From Pseudomonadota bacterium (GTDB lineage: Bacteria; Pseudomonadota; Gammaproteobacteria; Burkholderiales; Burkholderiaceae_F), in assembly GCA_029778535.1 (NCBI GenBank), contig JAKOQB010000005.1, positions 1 through 64,000 on the forward strand: a stretch of DNA of 64,000 nucleotides. The letters are read 5' to 3'. The position numbers and the translations under genes were made by a program. The notes under the pieces were generated by a model that searched no databases, was not told the DNA's origin, and was given only the letters and a program-made list of their open reading frames with translations. Positions 27,980-36,737 of this stretch are shown here, in pieces (position 1 is the stretch's first letter; each line of letters starts with the position of its first letter).

Positions 27980-28732
27980 CTAGCGCGACAAGCCGCGCAA
28001 CGCAGCGCGCGCAAACCAGAACATCAGAACGAGCCACGCCGCCGCGGTGCCGAGATGTACCCACTGCGCGGCGAGGGACTGCGAGTCGATCAGCACCGCG
28101 TCGTAGCCGTTCAGCGCGGCAGACAGCGGATTGACCGCGTCGAACCAGCGACCGATCGCCGATTGGCGCAGACTTGGACCGAGCAGCACCGGGGTCGCGG
28201 ACAGCAGCAGCGCAATCAGACCGGTCAGGAGCGCACTGCGCACCGACGCGGCGCGCGCACCGAGTCCCAGACCGAAGAAGCCGAACGCAAGCACGACCGG
28301 AGTGCCGAGGAGCGCGATTGATGCGAGCCCCGCACCCAGGTTCTGGCCGGTGCTGCCAACTGACCACGCGTACGGCACCGCGAGCGCGTACATGACCGCC
28401 CATGCGATGACGACGGCGGCCAGTTTGCCAAGGAGAATCGCGGCGCGCGACACCGGCGCCACCAGCAGCGGAACGAGGCTCGCGCGCTCGCGCTCGCCGG
28501 CGATTGCGTCGATTCCCACGATGAGCCCGAGGAGCGCGCCGAGTGCCGTGACGATGCCCGCCATGTCGTACACCACCGTGGCGTTGTCGAGCAGGCTGAG
28601 CTCCTTGTTGCCGATGAGCAGCAGCGCGAATGCCGACAGCACACCGGCGAGCGCGAGCAGCCAGCTAAGGCCGCGCGTGCTCAGCAGCAGCTCGCCGGTC
28701 TCCTTGCGCGCGATCAGCACGGCCGGCCTCAT
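27980..28732 (-). CDS. ABC-2 type transporter permease (NosY-like)
   Basis: 250 residues with six membrane helices. Features are the N-terminal RKETGELLLSTRGLSWLLAL, a long VVYDMAGIVTALGALLGLIV segment and GERERASLVPLLVAPVSR, the conserved coupling region of NosY-type permeases. The ATG overlaps the stop of the ATPase gene by four bases. The exported or flipped substrate is unknown; the neighbouring PepSY and b561 proteins suggest an envelope or metal/redox role, by inference. Confidence 0.9.
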   Translation of the reverse strand: MRPAVLIARKETGELLLSTRGLSWLLALAGVLSAFALLLIGNKELSLLDNATVVYDMAGIVTALGALLGLIVGIDAIAGERERASLVPLLVAPVSRAAILLGKLAAVVIAWAVMYALAVPYAWSVGSTGQNLGAGLASIALLGTPVVLAFGFFGLGLGARAASVRSALLTGLIALLLSATPVLLGPSLRQSAIGRWFDAVNPLSAALNGYDAVLIDSQSLAAQWVHLGTAAAWLVLMFWFARAALRGLSR

Positions 28733-29634
28733 GGCGAATTCCTTTCCGTAAGAGCGAGGTACAGTGATTCGAGCCCGCCACCTTCGCGTCTGATCTCGTT
28801 GATCGGCCACCCGGTGAGCATCAGTTCCCGCCACGCGGCGTCCGGGCGCACGCCCGGATCGACATCGACGATCGACCACTCGCCTTCGCGCGCGACGACA
28901 TGCACGTGCGCAACGTCGCCGGCGGGTGGTTCTCCGGCCAGACGCAGGCGAAAGCGCTCGGCGTGGCCCGCGGCTCCGATGAGTTCCGCGATCCGCCCTT
29001 CCGCGACCGTGCGACCGCCCACCAGCACGCCCACCTGATCGCACAGCCGCTCGACGTCGTCGAGCAAGTGCGTGGCCAGCAGCACGCCCACCCCGCGCCG
29101 GGCAAGTTCGAGCAGGATGTCGTGAATCTCGCGCCGTCCCCGCGGATCAAGGCCATTGGTCGGCTCGTCCAGAACGACGAGTTCCGGGTCGCCGATCAGC
29201 GCGCGCGCCAGCCCGAGCCGTTGCCGCATGCCGCGTGAATACGTGCCGATACGCTGGCCCGCCCGCGGCGCGAGACCGACCTGCTCGATCCGCGCCTCGA
29301 TTTCGGAACCGGTGAGTCGGCGGCCGTAGATTTCCCCGAAGAACGCGAGGTACGCGTCCGCCGTCATCCAGTCGTAGAAGCCGTTCTGCTCCGGCAGCAC
29401 GCCCATGCGACGCCGGACCTCGTGCGCGCCGGTGCGCGGATCCTGGCCGAGGACCGACATCCGTCCCTTCGCCCCCGGCAACAGTCCGAGCAACGCCGCG
29501 ATGGTGGTGCTCTTGCCGGCGCCGTTGGGGCCGACCAGCCCGTAGATCCCGCCTTCCGCGACGTGCAGTCGTACGTCGTGAAGGATGGGCACGTCGTCTA
29601 TGGCGAGGCTGAGCGCAGCGATGTCAAGCAACAC
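28729..29634 (-). CDS. ABC transporter ATPase (NosF/CcmA-like export class)
   Basis: 301 residues from the GTG at 29634, which has GGAAAGGG before it. Walker A VGPNGAGKSTT (about 38), Q loop LPEQNGFYDW, signature YSRGMRQRLGLARA, Walker B LVVLDEPTNGLDP and LLATHLLDDVERLCD are all present. A C-terminal region of about 80 residues follows the ATPase core, as in NosF- and drug-export-type ATPases. It pairs with the ABC-2 permease encoded next (4-base overlap). The PepSY gene lies 62 bases upstream. Confidence 0.92.
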   Translation of the reverse strand: MLLDIAALSLAIDDVPILHDVRLHVAEGGIYGLVGPNGAGKSTTIAALLGLLPGAKGRMSVLGQDPRTGAHEVRRRMGVLPEQNGFYDWMTADAYLAFFGEIYGRRLTGSEIEARIEQVGLAPRAGQRIGTYSRGMRQRLGLARALIGDPELVVLDEPTNGLDPRGRREIHDILLELARRGVGVLLATHLLDDVERLCDQVGVLVGGRTVAEGRIAELIGAAGHAERFRLRLAGEPPAGDVAHVHVVAREGEWSIVDVDPGVRPDAAWRELMLTGWPINEIRREGGGLESLYLALTERNSP

Positions 29635-29696
29635 GGCGACCCTTTCCGCGGCAGTCGTCAGCCCGGGCGGATCGCGCCCGGGCGTGCGCACGCCGT

Positions 29697-30290
29697 TCAG
29701 TCTTCGTGATCTTCGTTGTCCTCGGCCGCGGCCTGCTTCGTCGCCTGGCCGGTCGCGGGATCGACGAACACTTTCGTGAAGGCACCGTCCTTCGCCACTT
29801 CGATCTCGAAGCCGATGGTTCCGTTTTCGTTTTCGACCGCCGCCTCGACGGCCTTGCCGCCCGTCTGCTGCTGCGCCGTCGCGATCGCCGCGCCGAGTGT
29901 CGTCGGCGCGGCGGCAATGCGAGCGATTTCGTTGCGGTCCTCGTGGTCGAGCAGCCTGGCGATCGGCCCGCGCTGTTCGGTGCGGACGACCTTGCCGTCC
30001 GAGGGCGAGACGTACACCGTCGCGAGGTTGTCCCCGGCGGCAGTCTTGACCTTGTACAGCTCGCCATTGCGTCCGCGTTGCATTTCAATGCTGAGCGCAC
30101 GGCCGCCGGTGCTCTGTTCGGCGGCAGCAACCGCCTGCTCGAGCGGGACTTTCGCCAGCAGCACGGCCGCGCTGTCGGCGCGGTTTTCGTGCTCGCCCGG
30201 CTCGGCGGATGCGGTACCGGCAACGCCGATCGCAAGCGCGGCCACGACCGCCGCGGTGACTGTGCGCAAGTTACGTTTCGTGTGATCCAT
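29697..30290 (-). CDS. periplasmic protein with two PepSY domains
   Basis: 197 residues. Signal peptide to about residue 30 (VVAALAIGVAGTASAEP). Two PepSY repeats follow: VPLEQAVAAAEQSTGGRALS with VYVSPSDGKVVRTEQ, then TLGAAIATAQQQTGGKAVEA with VFVDPATGQATKQ. The tail is acidic (EDNEDHED). PepSY domains are linked to peptidase inhibition or envelope sensing, and small PepSY proteins are often encoded by two-component-controlled operons in betaproteobacteria. ATG 30290 is preceded by GGGAG. It is the gene upstream of the ABC-2 exporter. Confidence 0.88.
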   Translation of the reverse strand: MDHTKRNLRTVTAAVVAALAIGVAGTASAEPGEHENRADSAAVLLAKVPLEQAVAAAEQSTGGRALSIEMQRGRNGELYKVKTAAGDNLATVYVSPSDGKVVRTEQRGPIARLLDHEDRNEIARIAAAPTTLGAAIATAQQQTGGKAVEAAVENENGTIGFEIEVAKDGAFTKVFVDPATGQATKQAAAEDNEDHED

Positions 30291-30474
30291 CTTCGACTCC
30301 CTTCGGTCCGCCCGCACCACGCGGGCTATGGAGCACAGCCTACGCAGGCGTGCATGTACAGGGCATTTCCCGGGCCCTACGGTTTCGTAAGAAAGCAGGC
30401 GCCGAATCCGTCGCGCGAATGATGGGGCACTTCGGCGCGGATTGCTCACTCGACCGTCCGCCGACCGCAATGTG

Positions 30475-31071
30475 CTACGCCCGCTCGCGAACGGCGGCGC
30501 CGCCGATGCGCTGCAGCAGCCATCGCGGCAGCATCGAGGCAAGCACCTGGTCGCGCAGGATGTAATGATGGTAGAGGCCCGCCATCGCATGCATGCCTGC
30601 GAGCCACACGATCGCGTCACCGAGCCACGTATGCACGCTTGCCAGAGTCGCGCCAAGTGAATGCGCCGCCGGTACGGGGGCTGGAAGTACCACCCCCGTG
30701 ACCAGTGTCAGCGGATGACCTTCAAGCCAGGCGCCCACGATCGCGGTCAGCGGCACGAAGAGCAGCAGCAGGTAGAGCGAGGTATGGACCGCGGCCGACG
30801 CGAAATCCGTCCAATGCGACACCGCTATGCGCAGCCGTCCGCTGGAAATGCGCCAATACAGTCGCAGCGCGAGCAGTACCAGCACGCACACGCCAAGCGT
30901 CTCATGCAATTGCCGTTCGAAGTCATGCGCGGTCGCATAGATGCGCAGCTCCGAACCGCCCAGGCCCGTCGCGAACGCGAGCACGACCAGGATCGCGGTG
31001 AGCCAGTGCAGCGTCTGTACGAGGGCGCCATAGCTCGTTAAAGTCCGCACGGTCATCGAAGCTGGTTTCAC
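30475..31071 (-). CDS. cytochrome b561 family protein
   Basis: 198 residues with four membrane helices and the His ligands of diheme b561 proteins: LVQTLHWLTAILVVLAFATG (helix 1), FERQLHETLGVCVLVLLAL (helix 2), and HTWLGDAIVWLAGMHAMAGLYHHYIL (helix 4; split here as HTWLGDAIVWLAG and MHAMAGLYHHYIL). It would shuttle electrons from quinol or to periplasmic acceptors, including superoxide in the E. coli CybB case. The GTG at 31071 follows GAGGA at six bases; an ATG five codons later is the alternative. It is divergent from the PAP2 gene; a PmrA-like box lies 96-112 bases upstream. Confidence 0.92.
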   Translation of the reverse strand: MKPASMTVRTLTSYGALVQTLHWLTAILVVLAFATGLGGSELRIYATAHDFERQLHETLGVCVLVLLALRLYWRISSGRLRIAVSHWTDFASAAVHTSLYLLLLFVPLTAIVGAWLEGHPLTLVTGVVLPAPVPAAHSLGATLASVHTWLGDAIVWLAGMHAMAGLYHHYILRDQVLASMLPRWLLQRIGGAAVRERA

Positions 31072-31166
31072 GTTGTCCTCACTGATTGTCCGTTTGGCCC
31101 TTCGGTATCCGATTCGATGGTGGCAACCGGGTCAGCCGAACGTTTGTGCAGAATCGGCGATGCACA

Positions 31167-31183
31167 CTTAAGGGCGACTTATG
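31167..31183. promoter_or_regulatory. PmrA-type box in the b561 / PAP2 divergent region (distal)
   Basis: Plus strand CTTAAG-GGCGA-CTTATG; read for the b561 gene it is CATAAG-TCGCC-CTTAAG, 96-112 bases before its start. The first half is a perfect CTTAAG. Confidence 0.55.
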
Positions 31184-31231
31184 GACCGCAAAGGCACAAC
31201 AGGAGTCGGCGGCACGGGAAGGCCGGCGTGG

Positions 31232-31248
31232 CTTAAGTCCAGGTTAAT
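31232..31248 (+). promoter_or_regulatory. PmrA-type box upstream of the PAP2 gene (proximal)
   Basis: CTTAAG-TCCAG-GTTAAT, a good match to YTTAAK-N5-YTTAAK, 66-82 bases before the ATG at 31314 and in the direction of that operon. Confidence 0.6.
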
Positions 31249-31313
31249 GATTGCCACCTGAGAATTTCGCGCATGACCTTGAGCTGCGCCGAAACCCGTT
31301 GCCGCGAGACCCG

Positions 31314-31907
31314 ATGGGCAATGTCCACCTGTTCGAGCTGCTGAACGCCCCGCCGGGGCTGGATGCCACGCACCTGTGGATCGCCTCGGCGATCGCGCGC
31401 TGGCTGATCCTCGTCGTTCCCGCGATGCTGGTGATCGCCTGGGTGCGCGCCGACGGCGTCGCGCGCCGGGACCTGCTGATCATGCTGCTGGCCGTGGGCA
31501 TCGGGCTCGGCCTCGCGCAGGTCGTGGCGCATGTGTGGCCGCAGCCGCGCCCCTTTGCACTCCATCTCGGATCACAGTACCTTGAACATGCCGGCGATCC
31601 CGGCCTGCCGAGCGATCATGTCACCGTCTTCTGGACGCTCGCCTTCGCGGCTTGGGGTACGCGACGCTACGCCGTCTGGGCGTTTCCGTTGCTTGCAGCG
31701 GGCCTGATCGTCGGCTGGAGCCGCATCTACCTTGGCGTGCACTTTCCGTTCGACGTTCTGGCGGCGTTTCCCGTTGCCATCGCCGGTGCCGCGGCGGCGC
31801 ATGCGTTGCGCGGTCCCGCGCTTCCCGTGACGTCCTGGGTGCTGTCCCTGCATGACGCGGTCATTCGGCGAGCGTTGAACTGGTTGCGGGCAAGGCGGCA
31901 CGCGTGA
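31314..31907 (+). CDS. PAP2-family phosphatase (undecaprenyl-diphosphatase-like)
   Basis: 197 residues starting MGNVHLFELLNAPPG, with five to six membrane helices. The three acid-phosphatase motifs are present: HVWPQPRPF (motif 1, with its Arg-Pro), GLPSDHVTV (motif 2, PSDH) and SRIYLGVHFPFD (motif 3). The family dephosphorylates undecaprenyl diphosphate or lipid A-type substrates at the periplasmic face. A TTG start at 31251 would add 21 residues that run into the regulator box; 31314 is preferred. It is followed by a response regulator and kinase and then a convergent family-39 glycosyltransferase, a combination seen in lipid A modification loci. Confidence 0.9.
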   Translation: MGNVHLFELLNAPPGLDATHLWIASAIARWLILVVPAMLVIAWVRADGVARRDLLIMLLAVGIGLGLAQVVAHVWPQPRPFALHLGSQYLEHAGDPGLPSDHVTVFWTLAFAAWGTRRYAVWAFPLLAAGLIVGWSRIYLGVHFPFDVLAAFPVAIAGAAAAHALRGPALPVTSWVLSLHDAVIRRALNWLRARRHA

Positions 31908-31929
31908 GCGCAAGAGGTCGTATACGCAC

Positions 31930-32589
31930 ATGCGAATCCTGCTGATCGAAGACGACCCGATGATCGGCAAGGCCGTACGCAACGGCCTGGTCGAGTCCGG
32001 TTTCGCGGTGGACTGGGTCACCGACGGTCGCGCGGCGGAATTGGCGCTGACGGCCGGTGTCTATGACCTCGCGATTCTCGATCTCGGCCTGCCGCGGAGG
32101 GATGGAATGGATATCCTTGTCGCGCTGCGGTCGATGGGAAACTCCATGCCGGTGCTGATCGCCTCGGCGCGGGACACCGTGCGCGATCGCATCGACGGGC
32201 TCCAGGCCGGCGCCGACGACTATGTGCTCAAGCCCTTCGATCTCGAAGAGTTGATCGCCCGCGTGCGCGCGCTGCTGAGGCGCCATGTCGGCAGCGGGCT
32301 GCCGACGCTGCAGTGTGGCAAGCTCGTGCTTGACCCGGTGCGCAAGACAGTGACGCGGGCGGGCGTCCCGGTCGACCTGTCCGCACGGGAGTTCGCGATC
32401 CTCGAGGCCCTGATGCAGCGTCCTGGTGCGGTGCTGTCCCGGTCCAGGCTCGAAGAGTCCGTGTATGGCTGGGGCCAGGAGGTCGGCAGCAATTCAATCG
32501 AAGTGCACCTGCACCACCTACGCAGGAAACTGGGTGCAGGGACGATCAAGAACGTGCGCGGTGTCGGATACCGCGTCACCGACGACTGA
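31930..32589 (+). CDS. OmpR-type response regulator, PmrA/QseB-like
   Basis: 219 residues: receiver with E7-D8-D9 (LLIEDDPMIG), phospho-acceptor D51 (LAILDLGLPRRDG) and K101-type lysine in DDYVLKPFDLEEL; then a winged helix with VDLSAREFAILEALMQRPG and IEVHLHHLRRKLGAGTIKN. The wing and the HLRRKLG recognition region resemble PmrA/QseB, which bind CTTAA-type direct repeats; four such boxes occur in this neighbourhood. It is 22 bases after the PAP2 gene and its stop abuts the kinase ATG. Confidence 0.93.
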   Translation: MRILLIEDDPMIGKAVRNGLVESGFAVDWVTDGRAAELALTAGVYDLAILDLGLPRRDGMDILVALRSMGNSMPVLIASARDTVRDRIDGLQAGADDYVLKPFDLEELIARVRALLRRHVGSGLPTLQCGKLVLDPVRKTVTRAGVPVDLSAREFAILEALMQRPGAVLSRSRLEESVYGWGQEVGSNSIEVHLHHLRRKLGAGTIKNVRGVGYRVTDD

Positions 32590-33936
32590 ATGCGTTCGAT
32601 CGAACGCTATCTGCTCGCTTGGATCATGGGAGCACTCTTCCTCGGGGCTGTGCTCGTCGCTCTGGTCACCTATCTGGTCACGCTCGACGAGATGAACGAG
32701 GCCTTTGACGCCGACCTGCAAAACGTCGCCGAGGCAATTTCGAGCTATCGGCATTCCGGACACGGCCCGGACGTGGCGCAGGCATACAAACCGCCGGAAC
32801 GCGGCGGCCCGGTCGACCCGATGCAGATCGTGACACTGATGTGGAATTCCGCCGGCGAGAGGTTCTATGCATCGGACCCGCGCGTGAACATCCCGTTCAG
32901 CGCGACCGAGGGCCTCGCGCGCATCCGCGCGGATGGCGAGGACTGGATCGTCTACACCAGCGTTCGCGATGCCGTCACCCAGGCCGCGCAGCGCGTATCG
33001 GCGCGCATGGAAATGGCGGGCGAGGCGGCGGCCAAGCTGCTCGCACCGCTGCTCGTGCTGGCCTTCATCGTGGGCGGACTGCTGGTCTTCGCGCTGCGAC
33101 GCGGCTTGCAGCCGCTGGATCGCGCGGCACGCGACGTCGCGATGCGCAGCGCCAGGTCGCTGGAGCCGATCCCGGAACAGGACTACCCGCGTGAGATCAG
33201 TCCGCTGGTCGCGTCGATCAACGACTTGATGAGCCGTCTGGCGACAGCCTTCACCGCGCAACGGCGCTTTCTTGCCGACGCCGCCCACGAGCTTCGCACT
33301 CCGGTGACCGCGCTGCGGCTGCAATTGCAGAGCCTGAAGCGCGCGCACGACGATGCCGCGCGTGCCGAAGCGCTGGCGGACCTGGATGCCGGCATCGATC
33401 GTTCGCGACGTCTGGTCGAGCAGTTGATGCAGGTTGCACGAACCGAGCCCGATGGGGAGGAAACGCGGCGCGAACCCGTGGACCTGGGCGCAGTGGTTCG
33501 GTCCGTTGTCGCTGCTCTGAGCATCAAGGCCGAGCATAAGGGCCTCGATCTGGGCGCGACGGCACCCGACGGTCTCGTGGTCGAAGGCGACGCCGACCAG
33601 CTCACCGTGATGCTGAACAATCTCGTCGAAAACGCGATTCGGTACACGCCTGCCGGAGGCGTCATCGACGTGGAAGCCGGGCTGCGAGACGGCTGCGCGA
33701 TGCTTCGCGTCGTCGACACCGGCCCCGGCATTCCCGAGTCGGAGCGCGAGCGCGTATTCGACCGCTTCTACCGCATCGATTCCGGCGGCGCGCGCGCCCG
33801 TGACGCGATCGGCAGCGGCCTCGGGCTGGCGATCGTGAAAGCCATCGCGCAGCGACACCATACGCGGATCAGTTTGAACACCCCATCCTCCGGTCAGGGG
33901 CTGGAGATCGTCGTCGTCTTCCCGCGCGGCCGATGA
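32590..33936 (+). CDS. sensor histidine kinase, QseC/PmrB-like
   Basis: 448 residues. First membrane helix at about 8-30 (LLAWIMGALFLGAVLVALVT), QseC-type sensor domain beginning LDEMNEAFDADLQNVAEAIS, second helix about 152-172, HAMP, HisKA with the phospho-His near 233 (LADAAHELRTPVTALRLQL) and HATPase_c with NNLVENAIRYTPAGG, VVDTGPGIP, VFDRFYRIDSG and GSGLGLAIVKAIAQRH. It forms a pair with the preceding regulator (no gap). The last 43 bases overlap the convergent glycosyltransferase gene. Confidence 0.93.
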   Translation: MRSIERYLLAWIMGALFLGAVLVALVTYLVTLDEMNEAFDADLQNVAEAISSYRHSGHGPDVAQAYKPPERGGPVDPMQIVTLMWNSAGERFYASDPRVNIPFSATEGLARIRADGEDWIVYTSVRDAVTQAAQRVSARMEMAGEAAAKLLAPLLVLAFIVGGLLVFALRRGLQPLDRAARDVAMRSARSLEPIPEQDYPREISPLVASINDLMSRLATAFTAQRRFLADAAHELRTPVTALRLQLQSLKRAHDDAARAEALADLDAGIDRSRRLVEQLMQVARTEPDGEETRREPVDLGAVVRSVVAALSIKAEHKGLDLGATAPDGLVVEGDADQLTVMLNNLVENAIRYTPAGGVIDVEAGLRDGCAMLRVVDTGPGIPESERERVFDRFYRIDSGGARARDAIGSGLGLAIVKAIAQRHHTRISLNTPSSGQGLEIVVVFPRGR

Positions 33937-35513
33937 AGGGAGTACGGCGCCGGCGGCCCTGCTTCGCAGCGCGTGCGCGAGTCAACTTCAGACATCACGA
34001 CGCGCCAGGACCAACCGGGCAAAGTCGGACCGATTGGAATGCCGCGCTGAAGATTCGGCGACGGACCGAGTTCAACCGCGCCGCACGATGCCAGCATCCG
34101 GGCAGTGACCCAGGGGCTGCGATCGATCCGGCCGTCGATCAGCACGAGCGGATGTTCGGGTAGGTTGAGCGCGACCGCGCCCGCGATCGATGCGGGCCCG
34201 ATCAACAGCTTCACCGGTCCGCCGAGATTCCTTCGAGCCGGCGTGCCGATGGCGTCAGCGATGCGCCTCGAATCGAAGTTGCGCCAATGGTTGTCGTGCA
34301 ACGCACGCGGGCCGCGCGGCGAAGTAAGGTAGCTCAGCGCCAGCAGCAGCACCTGGATCACGATGAATGTACTGACCAGCGTGCGCGCATCGATCCTGAA
34401 CCAGGAAACGCCCGGTGCGAGTTCCATCACCGCGGGGATGAGGAACAGGAGAAACGGCGTTCCCCAATGCAGCTGAAGGTCGGCCCCCAGCAGGATCCCG
34501 ACCAAGGGCATGAAGCCGAGCGGCACCAGCCCCCACGACAGCAGCAGGGCCCGTGCGCGCGCATGTTCGACCGCATCCGCGCGATGCGCGCTGGCCGGCG
34601 TGACTCGCTTTCGCGTGCGGCGTATCGCCCAGGCGACGACGCCGAGCAGCACGAGCGCGGGCAACGCTCGGTTGAGCACCTGATCCGCCAGCCAGTGCGC
34701 CGACTCGACGATGCGCGTCGCCGGCCCCAGGCGCGCCCCGAGCGAAGAACTCAGCGCGTAGCGAACCGGGCCGAAGTCATGCGAGAACAGCCACTCTATG
34801 TGCGGCGCGACTAGCAGCAGCGCGATCGCGCTCGCCAGCACCATTCCGGTCCGGTGCAGCGGATCACGCCAGGCCCGCTGATGTACGGCGAACGCGATCA
34901 CGCAGCCGACGGTGACCGCGACCTGGTACTTGGCGAGCGCTCCGAGTCCGATCGATATGCCGAGCGCGGCCCACCAGCGCAGGCGCCGGGCCGAGAAAGC
35001 CTGCCAGCACAGGGCCGCGCTCACGGTCGAGGCGAGCAGAAGCACGACGTTGTGGTTGTAGTAGTAAAGGCGCCCGTTGTAGTAGGTGATGCAGGCCGCG
35101 GCCAGCAGCGCCAACAGCGCAGGGCGCTCCCCGCGCAGTCGCGCCATCAGGCGCCAGAAAACCGCGAGTGACGCGAGTGTCGTCGCCGCGCCCATTGCGT
35201 AGACCGTCCATTCCGACCACCCGAACAGGCGCACCGGAACCCACAGCAGCCAGGTCGGAAGCGGCGGGTGCTTGTAGTAACCCCACTCGAGCGAGCGGAC
35301 CCAGGTCAGCTGCTCCAGATCGTCGACCGGCGGCGACAGGCTCGTATAGGCGAGCAGTCCGACCCAAGTCACCGCGAACGCGAGCAGACCCAGGGCGACG
35401 ACGCCGTGCCGGATCGACGCAACGCGACTGAGCGGCGTCGCCGACCCGGCGGCGGCGAGCTCCCTGCCCACTCGAATCGCAACGGATACCGTATCCTGCC
35501 GGCCCTCCCGCAC
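33894..35513 (-). CDS. family-39 glycosyltransferase (ArnT-like membrane protein)
   Basis: About 539 residues with roughly ten to twelve membrane helices, related to ArnT/PMT transferases that move sugars from polyprenyl phosphate to lipid A or other periplasmic acceptors. The N-terminal catalytic loop has SLSPPVDDLEQLTWVRSLEW and GYYKHPPLPTWLLW, with the Asp/Glu and KHPP motif typical of the family. The GTG at 35513 follows GGGAGG; a TTG at 35555 is the longer option. The gene is convergent with, and overlaps by 43 bases, the QseC-like kinase. A PmrA-like box lies 75-91 bases upstream. Confidence 0.88.
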   Translation of the reverse strand: MREGRQDTVSVAIRVGRELAAAGSATPLSRVASIRHGVVALGLLAFAVTWVGLLAYTSLSPPVDDLEQLTWVRSLEWGYYKHPPLPTWLLWVPVRLFGWSEWTVYAMGAATTLASLAVFWRLMARLRGERPALLALLAAACITYYNGRLYYYNHNVVLLLASTVSAALCWQAFSARRLRWWAALGISIGLGALAKYQVAVTVGCVIAFAVHQRAWRDPLHRTGMVLASAIALLLVAPHIEWLFSHDFGPVRYALSSSLGARLGPATRIVESAHWLADQVLNRALPALVLLGVVAWAIRRTRKRVTPASAHRADAVEHARARALLLSWGLVPLGFMPLVGILLGADLQLHWGTPFLLFLIPAVMELAPGVSWFRIDARTLVSTFIVIQVLLLALSYLTSPRGPRALHDNHWRNFDSRRIADAIGTPARRNLGGPVKLLIGPASIAGAVALNLPEHPLVLIDGRIDRSPWVTARMLASCGAVELGPSPNLQRGIPIGPTLPGWSWRVVMSEVDSRTRCEAGPPAPYSLHRPRGKTTTISSP

Positions 35514-35587
35514 GCCGCCCTCCCGGTTTTTTTGGCCAAGGTCTCGGGCTGTCAACCCGAGCAGGCAGGCAGTGTGGGCGGGCGCGA

Positions 35588-35604
35588 CTTAAAAGGCGCT
35601 TACG
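35588..35604 (-). promoter_or_regulatory. PmrA-type box upstream of the glycosyltransferase gene
   Basis: Plus strand CTTAAA-AGGCG-CTTACG; on the gene strand CGTAAG-CGCCT-TTTAAG, 75-91 bases before the GTG start. Weaker than the boxes at 31 kb but with the same 5-base spacer. Confidence 0.4.
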
Positions 35605-35708
35605 CCCGCGATTTCGCGCGTGTTCGAAATCGGATTCGCCGGCAACGTGACGCCATCGCGTCAGTGCCGGGCGCTACGTCGATGCAGCGACCTTCGTCGA
35701 GACCGCGT

Positions 35709-36737
35709 TCACAGGAAGCCGCGCTCGTGCAGCGAGCGCTTCAATTGCGCGTACAGCACCGGAGCGCTGACGAGACCGGCGAGACCGAAGAGCGCTTCGA
35801 GCACCAGCATCGCGGCCAGCAGCTCCCAGGCGCGCGCGCGGATGCGAACGCCGACGATGTGCGCGTTCAAGAAATACTCGAGCTTGTGGATGCCCACCAG
35901 CCACGCCAGCGACAGGCCGGCCACGACGATCGACTGCGTGAGACTGAGGACGACGATCATCGTGTTTGAAACGAGGTTGCCGACCACGGGCACGAGGCTC
36001 GCCACGAAAGTGGCTGCCACCAGGGTGCCGGCCAGCGGCAGTGGCATGTTCAGCAGCGGCAGCAGGCCGAGCAGATACAGCGCCGTCAACGCGGTGTTGA
36101 CCGTGGCGATGCGAAGCTGGGCGAACACGACCGCGGTGAAACTCTCGACGAGGCCGTCGAATCCCCCCCGCAGCGCGCCGGCCAGCGGTTGTGTTTGCCC
36201 GGCCGCAGGGGCCTGCACCGAAAGCTGCAGCGCCATCAGCGCGCCGATCACGACTCCGGCCAGTGCATAGCCGAAGCCGCGCACGGTGTGACCGCCCCAG
36301 AGCTGGACCTGTGCGGCGTGCGCGCGCAGCCAGTTCACGGCCGTCTCCCGCACCGCCTCCAGCGACAGCGGCACGTGCGCTGCCAGCCACGCAGGCAGCA
36401 TCGCACGCAGTTGGTCGAGCGCCGCGGCCATCTGCCGCAGCAAGCCGGCGTACCCGCCGCCCTCCGCTGCCGCCTCGGCCGCGCGCTCGACGACGATGGA
36501 AGCCGCCAGCCCCGTCACGGCCATGAACAGCGCCAGTCCAATTGCCTGCGCGTAGCGCAGCGCCGGCCGCCAGCGCAGCAGCAGCCGGGCCATCGCGCGC
36601 GTGCCACCATATGTGATCAGCGCCGCGAACAGCGCGGGCGTCAGGTGCAGTCCGAGCACCGCCAGCCAAAGGGCGGCGATGCCCGCCATGGCCGGCACCA
36701 GCTTCGTCGCCACCGTCGATTCCGCTCGAACTGTCAC
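35709..36737 (-). CDS. AI-2E family transporter (PerM/YdiK type)
   Basis: 342 residues from a GTG at 36737, with about seven or eight helices in the order usual for the family: two early pairs, a soluble middle (AALDQLRAMLPAWLAAHVPL), then FDGLVESFTAVVFAQLRIA, LPLLNMPLPLAG and FVASLVPVVGNLVSNTMIVV, the conserved PVVG segment. Members have been linked to quorum-signal export or Na+/H+ exchange; the substrate is not predictable here. Its GTG overlaps the stop of the small gene upstream (GTGA), so the two are coupled. Confidence 0.9.
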   Translation of the reverse strand: MTVRAESTVATKLVPAMAGIAALWLAVLGLHLTPALFAALITYGGTRAMARLLLRWRPALRYAQAIGLALFMAVTGLAASIVVERAAEAAAEGGGYAGLLRQMAAALDQLRAMLPAWLAAHVPLSLEAVRETAVNWLRAHAAQVQLWGGHTVRGFGYALAGVVIGALMALQLSVQAPAAGQTQPLAGALRGGFDGLVESFTAVVFAQLRIATVNTALTALYLLGLLPLLNMPLPLAGTLVAATFVASLVPVVGNLVSNTMIVVLSLTQSIVVAGLSLAWLVGIHKLEYFLNAHIVGVRIRARAWELLAAMLVLEALFGLAGLVSAPVLYAQLKRSLHERGFL

